Assembly: GCA_018435605.1 (NCBI GenBank)
Contig: JAHDNF010000003.1
Location: 62,001-126,000, forward strand
DNA from: a bacterium
GTDB lineage: Bacteria > Auribacterota > Auribacteria > Auribacterales > Auribacteraceae
DNA length: 64,000 nucleotides
Direction: 5' to 3'
Shown here: positions 1-8,739 of the stretch, piece by piece
Layout: every line of letters begins with the position of its first letter
Position numbering within the stretch: the first letter of the stretch is position 1
Notes under the pieces: model-generated
The model's input: only the letters and a program-made list of their open reading frames with translations
Databases searched by the model: none
What the model was told of the DNA's origin: nothing
Position numbers and translations under genes: made by a program

Positions 1-2046
1 GGCTACGGCCTTAGGCTTGAATGGAAAAATTTAGGGGGATGGTGCGGATGGTATACACTGCTTGACGGTCTTGACGTTACTGACTACAACGCCTTAACCT
101 TTTGGATTAAAGGCGAAGAAGGCGGTGAGCGATTCGATATCGGTTTGGCGGATATGCAGATGCAGAATCTGGATATCAGCGCCAAATATGTAGGCGCGGT
201 AAGTTTTTTTCTCGATAACGGTGTAACCAAAGAGTGGCAAAAGGTTAAGATTCCGTTATCACGGCTTGGGGCAGATGTAGATTTATCGGCGCTTGGATCA
301 TTGGTCTTTTGGTGTCGATACAGCAGTGCCGGAGATAGTTCTGTTGTTTATATTGACGATCTTATGATTGAGAATGACCCTGATGTACGTAAGATAGAAG
401 AATACAACGCACCGAGGGCTGAGTTTGATCCTGACCATCCGAGAACCATGTGGGTATGGAAAATTGACCCTGTGGTTAATCTAAAGGCTCGAGAGGATAT
501 GTTCGATTTGTCTCTTCGTACGGCTATTAGAACATGTTATGTGTATTTTGGCGACTTTGACGAACATGATGACCCGAATTATACCAAACAGTTGGAAGAG
601 TTTTTGCGCGAATCCCATGAAAAGGGGATCAAAATTGAGATTCTAACCGGTAACCCTACATGGGCAATGAAAGAAAACCATCATCTAGCTTATAACTGGA
701 TGAAAGCCTTTCTTGAATACAATAAAAGCCGTCCTCCCGAACTGCGCGTAGACGGTTGCTCATTTGATGTCGAGCCTTACCTCGCAGGCGAATGGAATAC
801 GAGACGCGAAGAAGTTAAGGCCGAATATCTGGTTTTGTTGGCAAGTATACGAGAACTCATCGATAGTTATCCTGACCAGCATTTCGAGTTGGGCGGGGCG
901 ATACCGACATTCTATAAAGATGAAGGGGATTTTGAGGAAAAGATGTTAGGTTATCTCGATTACGCGGCATTGATGGCATATCATGACAGTTCGCGTAAAA
1001 TAATAGATTCGTCCAGATTTCATATCGATCTTGCCGAACGGCTTGGGAAAAAAATTTATATCGGTGTCGAGACACAGGATCTGGTTACTATGAATCAGGG
1101 AACCAGAGCGACGACCTTCTATGAAGAAGGTTGGGAGGATATGGAAGCGAAACTTAAAGAAGTTGAAGATGCATTTCGCGGCAACAAAGCCTACGGTGGC
1201 CTTGCAATGCATTGCTATTACTCTTACAAATTGTTACAGCGGGGGCGCAACACTCCTTACAAACTAAGAGTGAAACCCGAAGAACTCAATCAGTTCATTT
1301 CGCGTTTTCAACAGGGAACAGTTGAAATTGACGGCGATTTAGGGGACTGGATTAAAACCGACCCTGTGGTGCTGAATCAGAAACGACAAGTGGTATTCGG
1401 CCCAGGCGCTTGGAACGGACCGGAAGATTATAGTATCACTGCATACAGTATGTGGGATTTATATAACCTGTACTTGGCGTTTGTGGTTGTAGATAATGTT
1501 TTGGTGCAGGAAAAAGTGAAACAGGAAATGTGGGAAGGCGACCATATTGAATTCTGGTTGGATGTGGATTTGTTGGGCGATTACAATGAAGCCATGAATA
1601 GCGACGACGATTTTCAGTTCGGGTTTGCGCCTGGTAATTTTAACAACATAGAACCCGAGGTTTTTCTATTTATACCTGAATATCCTGAACATTTTGTGCT
1701 GGACAATACGGAAATCGCGGCGAAACGAACTGATGACGGCTATATAATAGAAGTTAGAATAGATGCACGTATGTTTCGGGATATCGACTTTAAAAAAGTA
1801 CGTCAAACCGCTAGCGAAGATAAACAGAATCTGGTTGCAAACAGGGAAATTTACGAAAAAGGGCCTGATGCTGTGTCTGAAGGCAGTGGACGCTTTATTT
1901 TTGCTGACGATACGAGGTTAGGGTATTCATTGGACGGAAGTGACTGCGATGACGCGAATGCACCGCAAAAATTGCTTATCTCTACCTCAAAAGATCGTAT
2001 TTGGGGTGATCCAACGACATTTAATGCTATTTGGCTGAAAAAATAA
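1..2046 (+). CDS. secreted multidomain glycan-active protein: jelly-roll module, TIM-barrel hydrolase-like domain, CBM9-like domain (5' partial)
   Basis: The frame is open from base 1, so the gene begins before the window and 681 residues are visible. Codons 1-125 match the module shared with the next three genes: a GGWCGWYT motif, then FWIKGEEGGE, then WQKVKIPLSRL, ending in VYIDDL. Codons about 150-420 alternate strands and helices like a TIM barrel. Candidate acidic active-site positions lie in SFDVEPY (bases about 751-783) and in YIGVETQ. From codon about 440 the sequence reads EIDGDLGDW, then LYLAFVVVD, then WEGDHIEFWLD, the pattern of a CBM9-like carbohydrate-binding domain. I infer a secreted polysaccharide-degrading or -modifying enzyme. 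I cannot assign the barrel to a numbered glycoside hydrolase family, and the catalytic residues are guesses from position. Confidence 0.75.
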   Translation, partial: GYGLRLEWKNLGGWCGWYTLLDGLDVTDYNALTFWIKGEEGGERFDIGLADMQMQNLDISAKYVGAVSFFLDNGVTKEWQKVKIPLSRLGADVDLSALGSLVFWCRYSSAGDSSVVYIDDLMIENDPDVRKIEEYNAPRAEFDPDHPRTMWVWKIDPVVNLKAREDMFDLSLRTAIRTCYVYFGDFDEHDDPNYTKQLEEFLRESHEKGIKIEILTGNPTWAMKENHHLAYNWMKAFLEYNKSRPPELRVDGCSFDVEPYLAGEWNTRREEVKAEYLVLLASIRELIDSYPDQHFELGGAIPTFYKDEGDFEEKMLGYLDYAALMAYHDSSRKIIDSSRFHIDLAERLGKKIYIGVETQDLVTMNQGTRATTFYEEGWEDMEAKLKEVEDAFRGNKAYGGLAMHCYYSYKLLQRGRNTPYKLRVKPEELNQFISRFQQGTVEIDGDLGDWIKTDPVVLNQKRQVVFGPGAWNGPEDYSITAYSMWDLYNLYLAFVVVDNVLVQEKVKQEMWEGDHIEFWLDVDLLGDYNEAMNSDDDFQFGFAPGNFNNIEPEVFLFIPEYPEHFVLDNTEIAAKRTDDGYIIEVRIDARMFRDIDFKKVRQTASEDKQNLVANREIYEKGPDAVSEGSGRFIFADDTRLGYSLDGSDCDDANAPQKLLISTSKDRIWGDPTTFNAIWLKK

Positions 2047-2062
2047 TATGGGGTATTTGAGT

Positions 2063-3379
2063 ATGAGATTTTACGAGCGAAAATGGGCTATGATTGTAAA
2101 TCTATTTTTTTGCTGTGGTTTGTTTTTTTCGATATTTACAACTCCCTTGATTGCAAATAAAAAAGGGCGTGAATGGCACAGCATATACGAGATTCCTCCA
2201 TTGCCTGCAGGAACGCAATTGGCTGATCACGAAAAGTTGTTTGCTTATCGTGGTCGTATCGGTTTTTTTAGGCTACCGCCGTCTGTAATGGGCTGTTATT
2301 TCGATTCGGAAGTAAACTATACAGCCGAAGAAGACAGGATCGCAGGGGAAGCGAAGGAAAAGCGCAAATCGGCTGAACAGTATTTTTTAGAAAACGGGAT
2401 AGAAATAAAGGATAAAGAAATTTGGCATGATAATGAATCCATAAAGGTCATGTATGATTATAAACCGGTTGGCAGATCGTTTTGCGGAGCTTACTTGATG
2501 TTTTTTGGCGATCTTTCTCAATACGGGACAATGACTTTCATGATAAAGGGGGAGAATGGAGGCGAACAGTTTCAAATAGGAATGAATGACGCAATATCGA
2601 ACAAACGGGAAGATGCGGTTTTTATCGGATCGATAAACCGTTTTGTACCGGGTGGCCGTGTAACCCGTGACTGGCAGATTGTAAGAATCAATATGAGAGA
2701 ATTTTTCGGGCCTGATTTATCAAAGGTGATGAGTCTTGTATTTGATATAAATGAGGAAAGCCGAGGTACTTTCTGGATAGACGATCTGAGGCTTTATAAA
2801 GATGTTTTATATAATCCCATTGAAGAAGTACATGAAAAGGGATATCTATTGCTGGATAATTTTGATTTCAGCTATCTGAATTTACTTGGAAGAAAAACTA
2901 ATACATATAAAAAATTGCCTTCGGTTTGTCTGCATAGTTTAGATGATAAAGTTTTTTACGGCGACAGCGGCAAATCTTTGCGTCTGGACTTTGATAAGCA
3001 GGGTACTGGGTGGTCGGGTTACTATTCGATGCTGAATCAGGTTGACGGGGAGTGGTTCGATTTATCCGAGTTCGACAAAGTTTCGTTTATGGTTAAAGGC
3101 GCAAAAGGCGGTGAAAATTTTGAAATAGGTATGGCCGATAAGAATTGGGTAATAATAGGCGATTCTCTCAAAGGCGGAACAATTGGCGACTACCTGCCCG
3201 GCGGTGTGACTACTGAATGGCAGGAAGTTGTGATTCCGCTGTCGAATTTTGGATTGCTTGATTTGACTGAGATGGGTTCTTTTGTTATAAATTTCATAAC
3301 CAAGCATCGAGGAACTATTTGGATTGATGATCTGAAGTTTTATATTAAACAGGAACAGGAAGAAGAACCTGATTGGTGA
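2063..3379 (+). CDS. secreted protein with two tandem jelly-roll (CBM-like) modules
   Basis: An N-terminal hydrophobic stretch (IVNLFFCCGLFFSIF) is a signal peptide or anchor. Two copies of the shared module follow. The first (residues about 80-250) is divergent and ends in FWIDDLRLY. The second (about 260-430) is canonical, with LLDNFD, GWSGYYS, FMVKGAKGGENFEIGMAD, WQEVVIPLSNF and IWIDDLKFY. No catalytic domain is visible, so this is probably a binding or scaffold protein. The frame also has an ATG at 2048, one base past the previous stop, but the GGGG at 2051-2054 sits 8 bases before the ATG at 2063, which I prefer. The tail after the second module is short and acidic. It probably shares a transcript with the upstream enzyme. 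Confidence 0.72.
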   Translation: MRFYERKWAMIVNLFFCCGLFFSIFTTPLIANKKGREWHSIYEIPPLPAGTQLADHEKLFAYRGRIGFFRLPPSVMGCYFDSEVNYTAEEDRIAGEAKEKRKSAEQYFLENGIEIKDKEIWHDNESIKVMYDYKPVGRSFCGAYLMFFGDLSQYGTMTFMIKGENGGEQFQIGMNDAISNKREDAVFIGSINRFVPGGRVTRDWQIVRINMREFFGPDLSKVMSLVFDINEESRGTFWIDDLRLYKDVLYNPIEEVHEKGYLLLDNFDFSYLNLLGRKTNTYKKLPSVCLHSLDDKVFYGDSGKSLRLDFDKQGTGWSGYYSMLNQVDGEWFDLSEFDKVSFMVKGAKGGENFEIGMADKNWVIIGDSLKGGTIGDYLPGGVTTEWQEVVIPLSNFGLLDLTEMGSFVINFITKHRGTIWIDDLKFYIKQEQEEEPDW

Positions 3380-3437
3380 GATTCAGTGTTTAGTTTTATA
3401 GGGCAATTTTAATTGAATAGACAGAAAGGAGAAGAAA

Positions 3438-4058
3438 ATGAACACCAAATTATTGCTGGCAGGGGTATTATGCGGTTCGTTGATCAGTGTTTCCGGATTG
3501 AAGGCTGAGGGAAAAGCGCCTTTGTTGATTGATAATTTCGATAAACAGGGAAATAGTTTTGGCGGACGTTCAAGTACGTATGTGAAAGAACCTTCAGGTA
3601 TATTTGCAGGAAATGATTCTAATATAAAGCGAGGAGATGCTGGAAGGTCATTAAAATTGCGCTACAAAAAAGCAAATCAGGGTGGTCCTTACGGCAAAGG
3701 CGGTTGGTGTGGATATTATACTATCGTTAAAAGCGGTCCGCGTTCATATTTTGATGCAACAGGCTACACTTATCTGACATTATGGGTCAGAGGAGAAGAA
3801 GGCGGCGAAAACTTTAAGATCGGCGTGGCTGATGAAGCGCAAGAACAACGTGAAGATTCTGTCAAAACTGAGGAAATAGGAGTATATTTGCCTGCCGGAA
3901 AAATTACTACGGAATGGCAACAGGCCAGAATACCTCTTGATGAAGTATTTGTCGACTTGGAGAAACTCGCTTCGCTGGCAATCTGTTTCGAAGGCGATTG
4001 TTTTCCTGATGGCGGTGGTAAAGGAACGGTCTATATAGACGATATGTATTTCGAATAA
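3438..4058 (+). CDS. secreted single-module jelly-roll (CBM-like) protein
   Basis: This 206-residue protein has a signal peptide (MNTKLLLAGVLCGSLISVSG) and one copy of the shared module. The module reads LLIDNFDKQG, GGWCGYYT, YFDATGYTYLTLWVRG, GGENFKIGVAD, WQQARIPLDEV, LASLAICFEGDCF and VYIDDMYFE. The start is well supported by AAGGAG 6-8 bases upstream. The module fills the whole mature protein, so it can only bind or structure a ligand; the similarity to family-11-type and CIA30-type beta-sandwich folds is by pattern only. It is the cleanest example for building a profile of the family. Confidence 0.75.
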   Translation: MNTKLLLAGVLCGSLISVSGLKAEGKAPLLIDNFDKQGNSFGGRSSTYVKEPSGIFAGNDSNIKRGDAGRSLKLRYKKANQGGPYGKGGWCGYYTIVKSGPRSYFDATGYTYLTLWVRGEEGGENFKIGVADEAQEQREDSVKTEEIGVYLPAGKITTEWQQARIPLDEVFVDLEKLASLAICFEGDCFPDGGGKGTVYIDDMYFE

Positions 4059-4109
4059 TAGTTGTTCTTTGCTGAATTGACTTTAATGTCTACCGGAGCT
4101 TATGCAAAG

Positions 4110-4850
4110 ATGAATAATTTTGCTAAAAAAGAAAAAAATAATATATGTTTTATAGGGGCGCTTCTGTTGTTTTTTGCAGGAGCGCCTGCTTTATGCGTTT
4201 ATGCGCAAGGCGATTCTGTAAATGAGGAACCACGTATTCAGGGGATTTTTGATGAAGCATTGCGTATTGATGCGGACGAGGATTCTACCGCGGATATATT
4301 CATTGTCGATGATTTCAATGAGCCGTCAAAATTCAATAAATTGGGATTAATGACCAATGTATATATGATGCCTCCTTCCCGCGCGATGATTTCTTTTGAA
4401 AATGACGAGCGTGACGGTCAAGAAACCATTGCATTGAGGATAAAGTATAAAAGGGCTGTGGAGGGTGGTCCTTACGATAAAGGCGGCTGGTGCGGATATT
4501 ATACAACGCTTAAAAAAGTATCGGGTGCAGTGACGAGCTATTTTGATGCTGGTAAATATACGCATATTACATTTTGGGTTCGCGGAGCTGAGGGTGGAGA
4601 AAATTTTGTAGTCGGATTATCAGATAGGCATTGGGATGTATCCGGTGATTCGTTTAAGTCGCAGGAAGTGATAAACTATCTGCCTGAGAAGCGCATCACG
4701 AAGCAGTGGCAGAAAGCGAAAGTTCCGCTGAAAGACTTTTTCCTTGATGCCAGGAAACTGGCGTCGATATCCATCTGCTTTGAACAGGAATGTTTTCCTG
4801 AAGGAAACGCTGAAGGGTATGTTTATATTGATGATATCGCTTTGGAATAA
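4110..4850 (+). CDS. secreted single-module jelly-roll (CBM-like) protein, paralogue of the upstream gene
   Basis: About 246 residues with a basic N-terminus and a hydrophobic signal segment (ICFIGALLLFFAG), a spacer of about 40 mostly acidic residues, and one shared module: GGWCGYYT, THITFWVRGAEGGENF, WQKAKVPLKDFF, LASISICFEQECF, VYIDDIALE. The frame stays open upstream to a TTG at 4062 and an ATG at 4086. I chose the ATG at 4110 because the signal peptide starts there and GGAG lies 11 bases upstream; the true start could be 4086. The conserved cysteine pair in the CFE-x-CF segment is shared with the preceding paralogue and suggests a disulphide in the exported protein. Confidence 0.7.
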   Translation: MNNFAKKEKNNICFIGALLLFFAGAPALCVYAQGDSVNEEPRIQGIFDEALRIDADEDSTADIFIVDDFNEPSKFNKLGLMTNVYMMPPSRAMISFENDERDGQETIALRIKYKRAVEGGPYDKGGWCGYYTTLKKVSGAVTSYFDAGKYTHITFWVRGAEGGENFVVGLSDRHWDVSGDSFKSQEVINYLPEKRITKQWQKAKVPLKDFFLDARKLASISICFEQECFPEGNAEGYVYIDDIALE

Positions 4851-4921
4851 TATTTCCGCTTTAGTATCCGCTGTCGACAATTAACCTAGTCAATCAATAG
4901 ATTTTAATCCGAGGGCTATCT

Positions 4922-6808
4922 ATGAAATCATCCTTTGATGAAATGCTTCATCAATCTGATCGTATAATTGTATTCGACGGGGCGATGGGTACATATTTGT
5001 ATCAGAAGGGTGTTTTTATAAACGTCTGTTATGAACAGCTTAATTTGACTGGCCATGAAATGGTAAAGGAGATACACGCAGAATACATCAAGGCTGGTGC
5101 GGATGTTATAACCACAAATACCTTTGGGGCAAATCGTTTTAAATTACAACAGGCAGGGATTGATAATCAGTTGCGGGATATAATCGTATCAGGGGTACGA
5201 ATCGCAAAACAGGCGGCTGAGGACTCAATGGTTTTCGTTGCAGGCGATATCGGTCCTATAGGGAAATTTATCGAACCGCTAGGCCAAGTCAGCCGTGCCG
5301 ATGCCGAGTCGATGTTTAGAGAACAGATAGAATTGTTTGTGCAGGAACAGGTTGATGTTATTGTTTTCGAGACGTTTTCGGATATACAAGAACTTGAGTT
5401 GGCTATACGTTGTGCGCAGGGACTTACAGATATACCGATTATAGCTCATTTGAGTATAAATGAAGACGGCACTACAGCCCTTGGCGCGACTCCAGACCAG
5501 TTGGCCGACCTGGCTTACCGAACAAAAATTGCCGCTGTAGGATTCAATTGTTCCGTTGGCCCCCATCTTATCTTAAACGGTGTTGAGAAACTTGCGAAAT
5601 ATACCGATCTTATCATCTCTGTACAACCAAACGCAGGTATGCCTAAGATGATAGAAAACAGGAATATGTATTTGACTACTCCGGAATATTTTGCATCTTA
5701 CGCGAAACGCTATATGCTTAATCATGTTCGTATAGTGGGCGGTTGTTGCGGTATCCATCCTGAGCATATAAAAACATTAAAAAACACAATAAAGTCTGTT
5801 GCTCGTGGATTTGTAGAGCGGTTGGAACCGAAATCGCATGTCGTTGTCGTGGAAGAGCCTGTTGGGCATACGCCTGTGCCGGTGAAAGAACGTTCGCATT
5901 TGGCAAAACGGATATTAGATGGTTATTTTGTTTCAAGTGTAGAAATAACTCCGCCCAAAGGTTGTAATCCACAGAAAGTTATAGATGCGGCACGATATCT
6001 CAAAGCCAGCGGTGTTGATGCGGTAAACATACCCGACGGACCGCGTGCCAGCGCGCGTATGAGTCCGCAGATGCTTGCAGTAATACTTGAGCGTGAAGTA
6101 GGTATGGAAACCATCATGCACTATTGTTGCAGGGACAGGAATGTCATCGGCATGCAGTCTGATTTACTGGGTGCGGCATCTGCGGGGCTGAATAATATTT
6201 TGGCTATTACCGGCGACCCTCCAAAACTCGGTCATTATCCGAACGCTACAGCGGTATTTGATGTTGATGCTATAGGTCTGGTACGGATCATCAATCGTCT
6301 TAACCACGGGCTTGACCTTGCCGGTAACGATATTGAAACACCGACAAAGTTTCTTGTCGGCGTGGGCGTCAATCCTGTAGCGACTAATTATGCTCTTGAA
6401 ATAGATCGACTGCATCAGAAAGTGCATGCCGGAGCGGAGTTCGCTATCACTCAACCGGTATTTGACATCGAAAAACTATTTTCATTCCTTGACGATATAA
6501 AGGATATAAAAATACCTATACTCATAGGTATCTGGCCGTTGGCGTCATACCGCAATGCTGAATTTTTGAATTCTGAGATACCGGAAGTATCTATTCCTAA
6601 GAATATTATGGAGCGGATGAGTAAAGTTTCCGACAAAGAAGAAGCCAAGCTGGAGGGAGTGGCTATTGCCCGTGAAACGCTTCAGCAGGTCAAGCATCGT
6701 GTAAATGGTGTGCAGGTGAGCGCTCCGTTCGGCAGGGTGGATATAGCGTTGAAGGTAGTCGAAGGGTTCATAGATCCCGATCCTGAATATCAGCGTGTTA
6801 CGAAGTAA
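4922..6808 (+). CDS. bifunctional homocysteine S-methyltransferase / 5,10-methylenetetrahydrofolate reductase
   Basis: The 628-residue protein is a fusion. Residues 1 to about 300 form the homocysteine methyltransferase barrel: it opens with FDGAMGTYLYQ, contains GADVITTNTFGANRFKL, and carries the zinc-thiolate cysteines in GFNCSVGP and GGCCG. Residues about 325-620 form the MTHFR barrel (SVEITPPKG, NIPDGPRASARM, ITGDPPKLGHYP, GAEFAITQPVFD). This is the YitJ-type architecture. It couples reduction of methylene-THF to methyl transfer onto homocysteine for methionine synthesis, although whether this lineage uses methyl-THF as the donor is unknown. GAGGG lies 8 bases before the ATG. The downstream gene is convergent and ends 4 bases away. 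Confidence 0.92.
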   Translation: MKSSFDEMLHQSDRIIVFDGAMGTYLYQKGVFINVCYEQLNLTGHEMVKEIHAEYIKAGADVITTNTFGANRFKLQQAGIDNQLRDIIVSGVRIAKQAAEDSMVFVAGDIGPIGKFIEPLGQVSRADAESMFREQIELFVQEQVDVIVFETFSDIQELELAIRCAQGLTDIPIIAHLSINEDGTTALGATPDQLADLAYRTKIAAVGFNCSVGPHLILNGVEKLAKYTDLIISVQPNAGMPKMIENRNMYLTTPEYFASYAKRYMLNHVRIVGGCCGIHPEHIKTLKNTIKSVARGFVERLEPKSHVVVVEEPVGHTPVPVKERSHLAKRILDGYFVSSVEITPPKGCNPQKVIDAARYLKASGVDAVNIPDGPRASARMSPQMLAVILEREVGMETIMHYCCRDRNVIGMQSDLLGAASAGLNNILAITGDPPKLGHYPNATAVFDVDAIGLVRIINRLNHGLDLAGNDIETPTKFLVGVGVNPVATNYALEIDRLHQKVHAGAEFAITQPVFDIEKLFSFLDDIKDIKIPILIGIWPLASYRNAEFLNSEIPEVSIPKNIMERMSKVSDKEEAKLEGVAIARETLQQVKHRVNGVQVSAPFGRVDIALKVVEGFIDPDPEYQRVTK

Positions 6809-6812
6809 TATT

Positions 6813-7979
6813 TTACCGTTTATATCCTATTATTTCTTCAATTTTATCTATCAAAGCATTCCATGTATATGTTTTTTGTATTGAAATAACATTTTCTTCG
6901 AATTTTTTGTAGGTATCGTTTTTGAAGAGACTTGCTATGGCGCTGGCAAGTTGTGTAGCGTTTTTAGTTTCAACTAGTATTCCCGTAACGCCGTCACGGA
7001 CTATATCTAACATACTCCCTACTTTTGTAGCTACAACCGGTTTTCCGAAATCATAAGCTGTTTGTATTATGGCGCTACCGGTTGCCGAAGTGTAAGGAAT
7101 AGCGACTATATCGGTTGCGTTAAAATAGACAGCTACTTGTTCGTTCGGAATATACTCATCAACAATACGCACCGCATTGCCTATTTTCAGTTTTTCGATA
7201 AGATCGGTATATGTTTTTTTATCGTTCCAAAATTCGCCGGCTATAAATAAAAAAATATCGGGATCGCTTTTCAATAGTGAGGGCATGGCTTCCAGAAGAT
7301 ACCGTAGACCCTTGTATTCGCGTATAAACCCGAAAAACAGAATCACTTTTTTTCCGGTTAAACCGAGGATTTGTCTAGCCTCGGATTTCGATATTTTCGA
7401 TATTTGATTGGCAAATGTCCCGACAGGCAAAAATGTGTGTGTGATTTGTTGTGACCGTATGATTGCCTGTAGATTGGTTTCGTCTTCCTTTGAATGGACG
7501 ATGAACAAATTGCCCCAGCGCAGTACTATGGATGTTAGCATTTTTTTCCAAAAACTGGATTCGTGTTCTACCACATTATGACAGATAAAAAGTATGCGGA
7601 TTTTTGTAAATATTTTTGTAAGTGAAATAATAATAAGATATACAGGAGCCCAGAAAGCCACCCACCACGGCATGATTAGAATATCCGGTTTGCTTTTTAC
7701 GATTACATAAGCCGCTTTAAACCATGTGAATGGATTTGTGGAGTCGATGATTCGTTGTGCCTTGCTTGCGGCAATAGGTATTTTGCTGGGATCGATATCT
7801 GTTTTACCCGGATATAACCACGCAGGGTACTGTTTTTTATATGAAATGAAGGTTACAGTATGGCGTTGTTTAAGATGTTCGTATAATTGCGTCGTGTAAT
7901 GGGCTATACCGCCTTTGTACGGGTAGGTAGGCCCGATAAGGGCTATTCGTAATCCGTTGGTTTTATGAGTCATTGGCAT
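6813..7979 (-). CDS. glycosyltransferase family 4 (GT-B fold)
   Basis: The 388-residue protein has the two-domain GT-B layout. The N-terminal acceptor domain has GPTYPYKGGIAHYT. The C-terminal nucleotide-sugar domain has KVILFFGFIREYKGLRYLLEAMP and then AIPYTSATGSAIIQTAYDFGKPVVATKVG. The usual E-x7-E retaining motif is replaced by a Ser/Gly-rich version, as in some GT4 subfamilies, so acceptor and sugar cannot be predicted. A hydrophobic stretch around residues 100-135 suggests membrane association. It follows the HAMP protein gene by 15 bases and is probably co-transcribed. A second ATG two codons in is possible; no ribosome-binding site distinguishes them. Confidence 0.85.
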   Translation of the reverse strand: MPMTHKTNGLRIALIGPTYPYKGGIAHYTTQLYEHLKQRHTVTFISYKKQYPAWLYPGKTDIDPSKIPIAASKAQRIIDSTNPFTWFKAAYVIVKSKPDILIMPWWVAFWAPVYLIIISLTKIFTKIRILFICHNVVEHESSFWKKMLTSIVLRWGNLFIVHSKEDETNLQAIIRSQQITHTFLPVGTFANQISKISKSEARQILGLTGKKVILFFGFIREYKGLRYLLEAMPSLLKSDPDIFLFIAGEFWNDKKTYTDLIEKLKIGNAVRIVDEYIPNEQVAVYFNATDIVAIPYTSATGSAIIQTAYDFGKPVVATKVGSMLDIVRDGVTGILVETKNATQLASAIASLFKNDTYKKFEENVISIQKTYTWNALIDKIEEIIGYKR

Positions 7980-7994
7980 GTTAATTTAAAGCTG

Positions 7995-8555
7995 TTATTG
8001 TTCTAGATAATATGATTTTTGTTTCTTGAATGTGTCAAGTTGAAGTTCGATTTCTTTAAGACTTTTTGATGCAGAACCCGATACCTCCGAACCAATCGCC
8101 CGCACTTTATCTTTGATACTGTCTATAAATGCAATGTCGTCATGGACACGTTGCTGTAACGCGGACGAGAGCTCGTTATAAACTTGAGCGAGCCGGAATT
8201 TCATATCGTTTTCTCTAAAAGATATTTTTCCGCCGTAAGAACCTTTAACCAGTTCATCTATAGATTTTTTAAGGCGGTACAACGGACCCATAAACCGATG
8301 CGATGTCAATAATCCGGAATAAACGGTAACTGCAATACAAGCGACAATAGCTATAAAAATCAGTGGAATGATATGGCCGAATAGCGGTTCGCCTGTTACT
8401 TTTGACGCTATGGAAACCGTGTATAGGGTAATTGCCGAAAAAACAACCGATGTCAATAAAACCATACATATAAGTAGCGAAATATATTTTAGTTGTAGTT
8501 CTTTATCGATCAGGCGTAATTTTTTACGTTTATTGCGGATAACCGTTTTTTTCAT
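7995..8555 (-). CDS. two-pass membrane protein with HAMP-like domain and no output domain
   Basis: The protein has 186 residues. A basic N-terminus precedes two hydrophobic segments (about residues 24-48 and 60-84) flanking a very short loop. A HAMP-like linker follows (FMGPLYRLKKSIDELVKG, then a glutamate- and asparagine-rich helix), then a coiled coil. No methyl-accepting, kinase or cyclase domain follows. I moved the start inward to the ATG at 8555 because AGGGG lies 8 bases upstream, while the longer frame to 8603 has no ribosome-binding site. It may act as a partner for a separate sensor or chemotaxis protein; the lone cheW at 11.9-12.4 kb is suggestive only. Confidence 0.7.
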   Translation of the reverse strand: MKKTVIRNKRKKLRLIDKELQLKYISLLICMVLLTSVVFSAITLYTVSIASKVTGEPLFGHIIPLIFIAIVACIAVTVYSGLLTSHRFMGPLYRLKKSIDELVKGSYGGKISFRENDMKFRLAQVYNELSSALQQRVHDDIAFIDSIKDKVRAIGSEVSGSASKSLKEIELQLDTFKKQKSYYLEQ

Positions 8556-8739
8556 AGATAATCCCCTTGTATAAAATATTGGTTTTATCAAGCGAACAGT
8601 CAAAAGTAACAGGATTGGCCTGTATAATCAATATAATACATCATCATTGTCGGTACTTTGAAATAAAAAATTATACTTTTAAATTGCCTTTATGTGGGGT
8701 ACTATACTTATCAATCTAATATACCACTAAGGAGCATCT

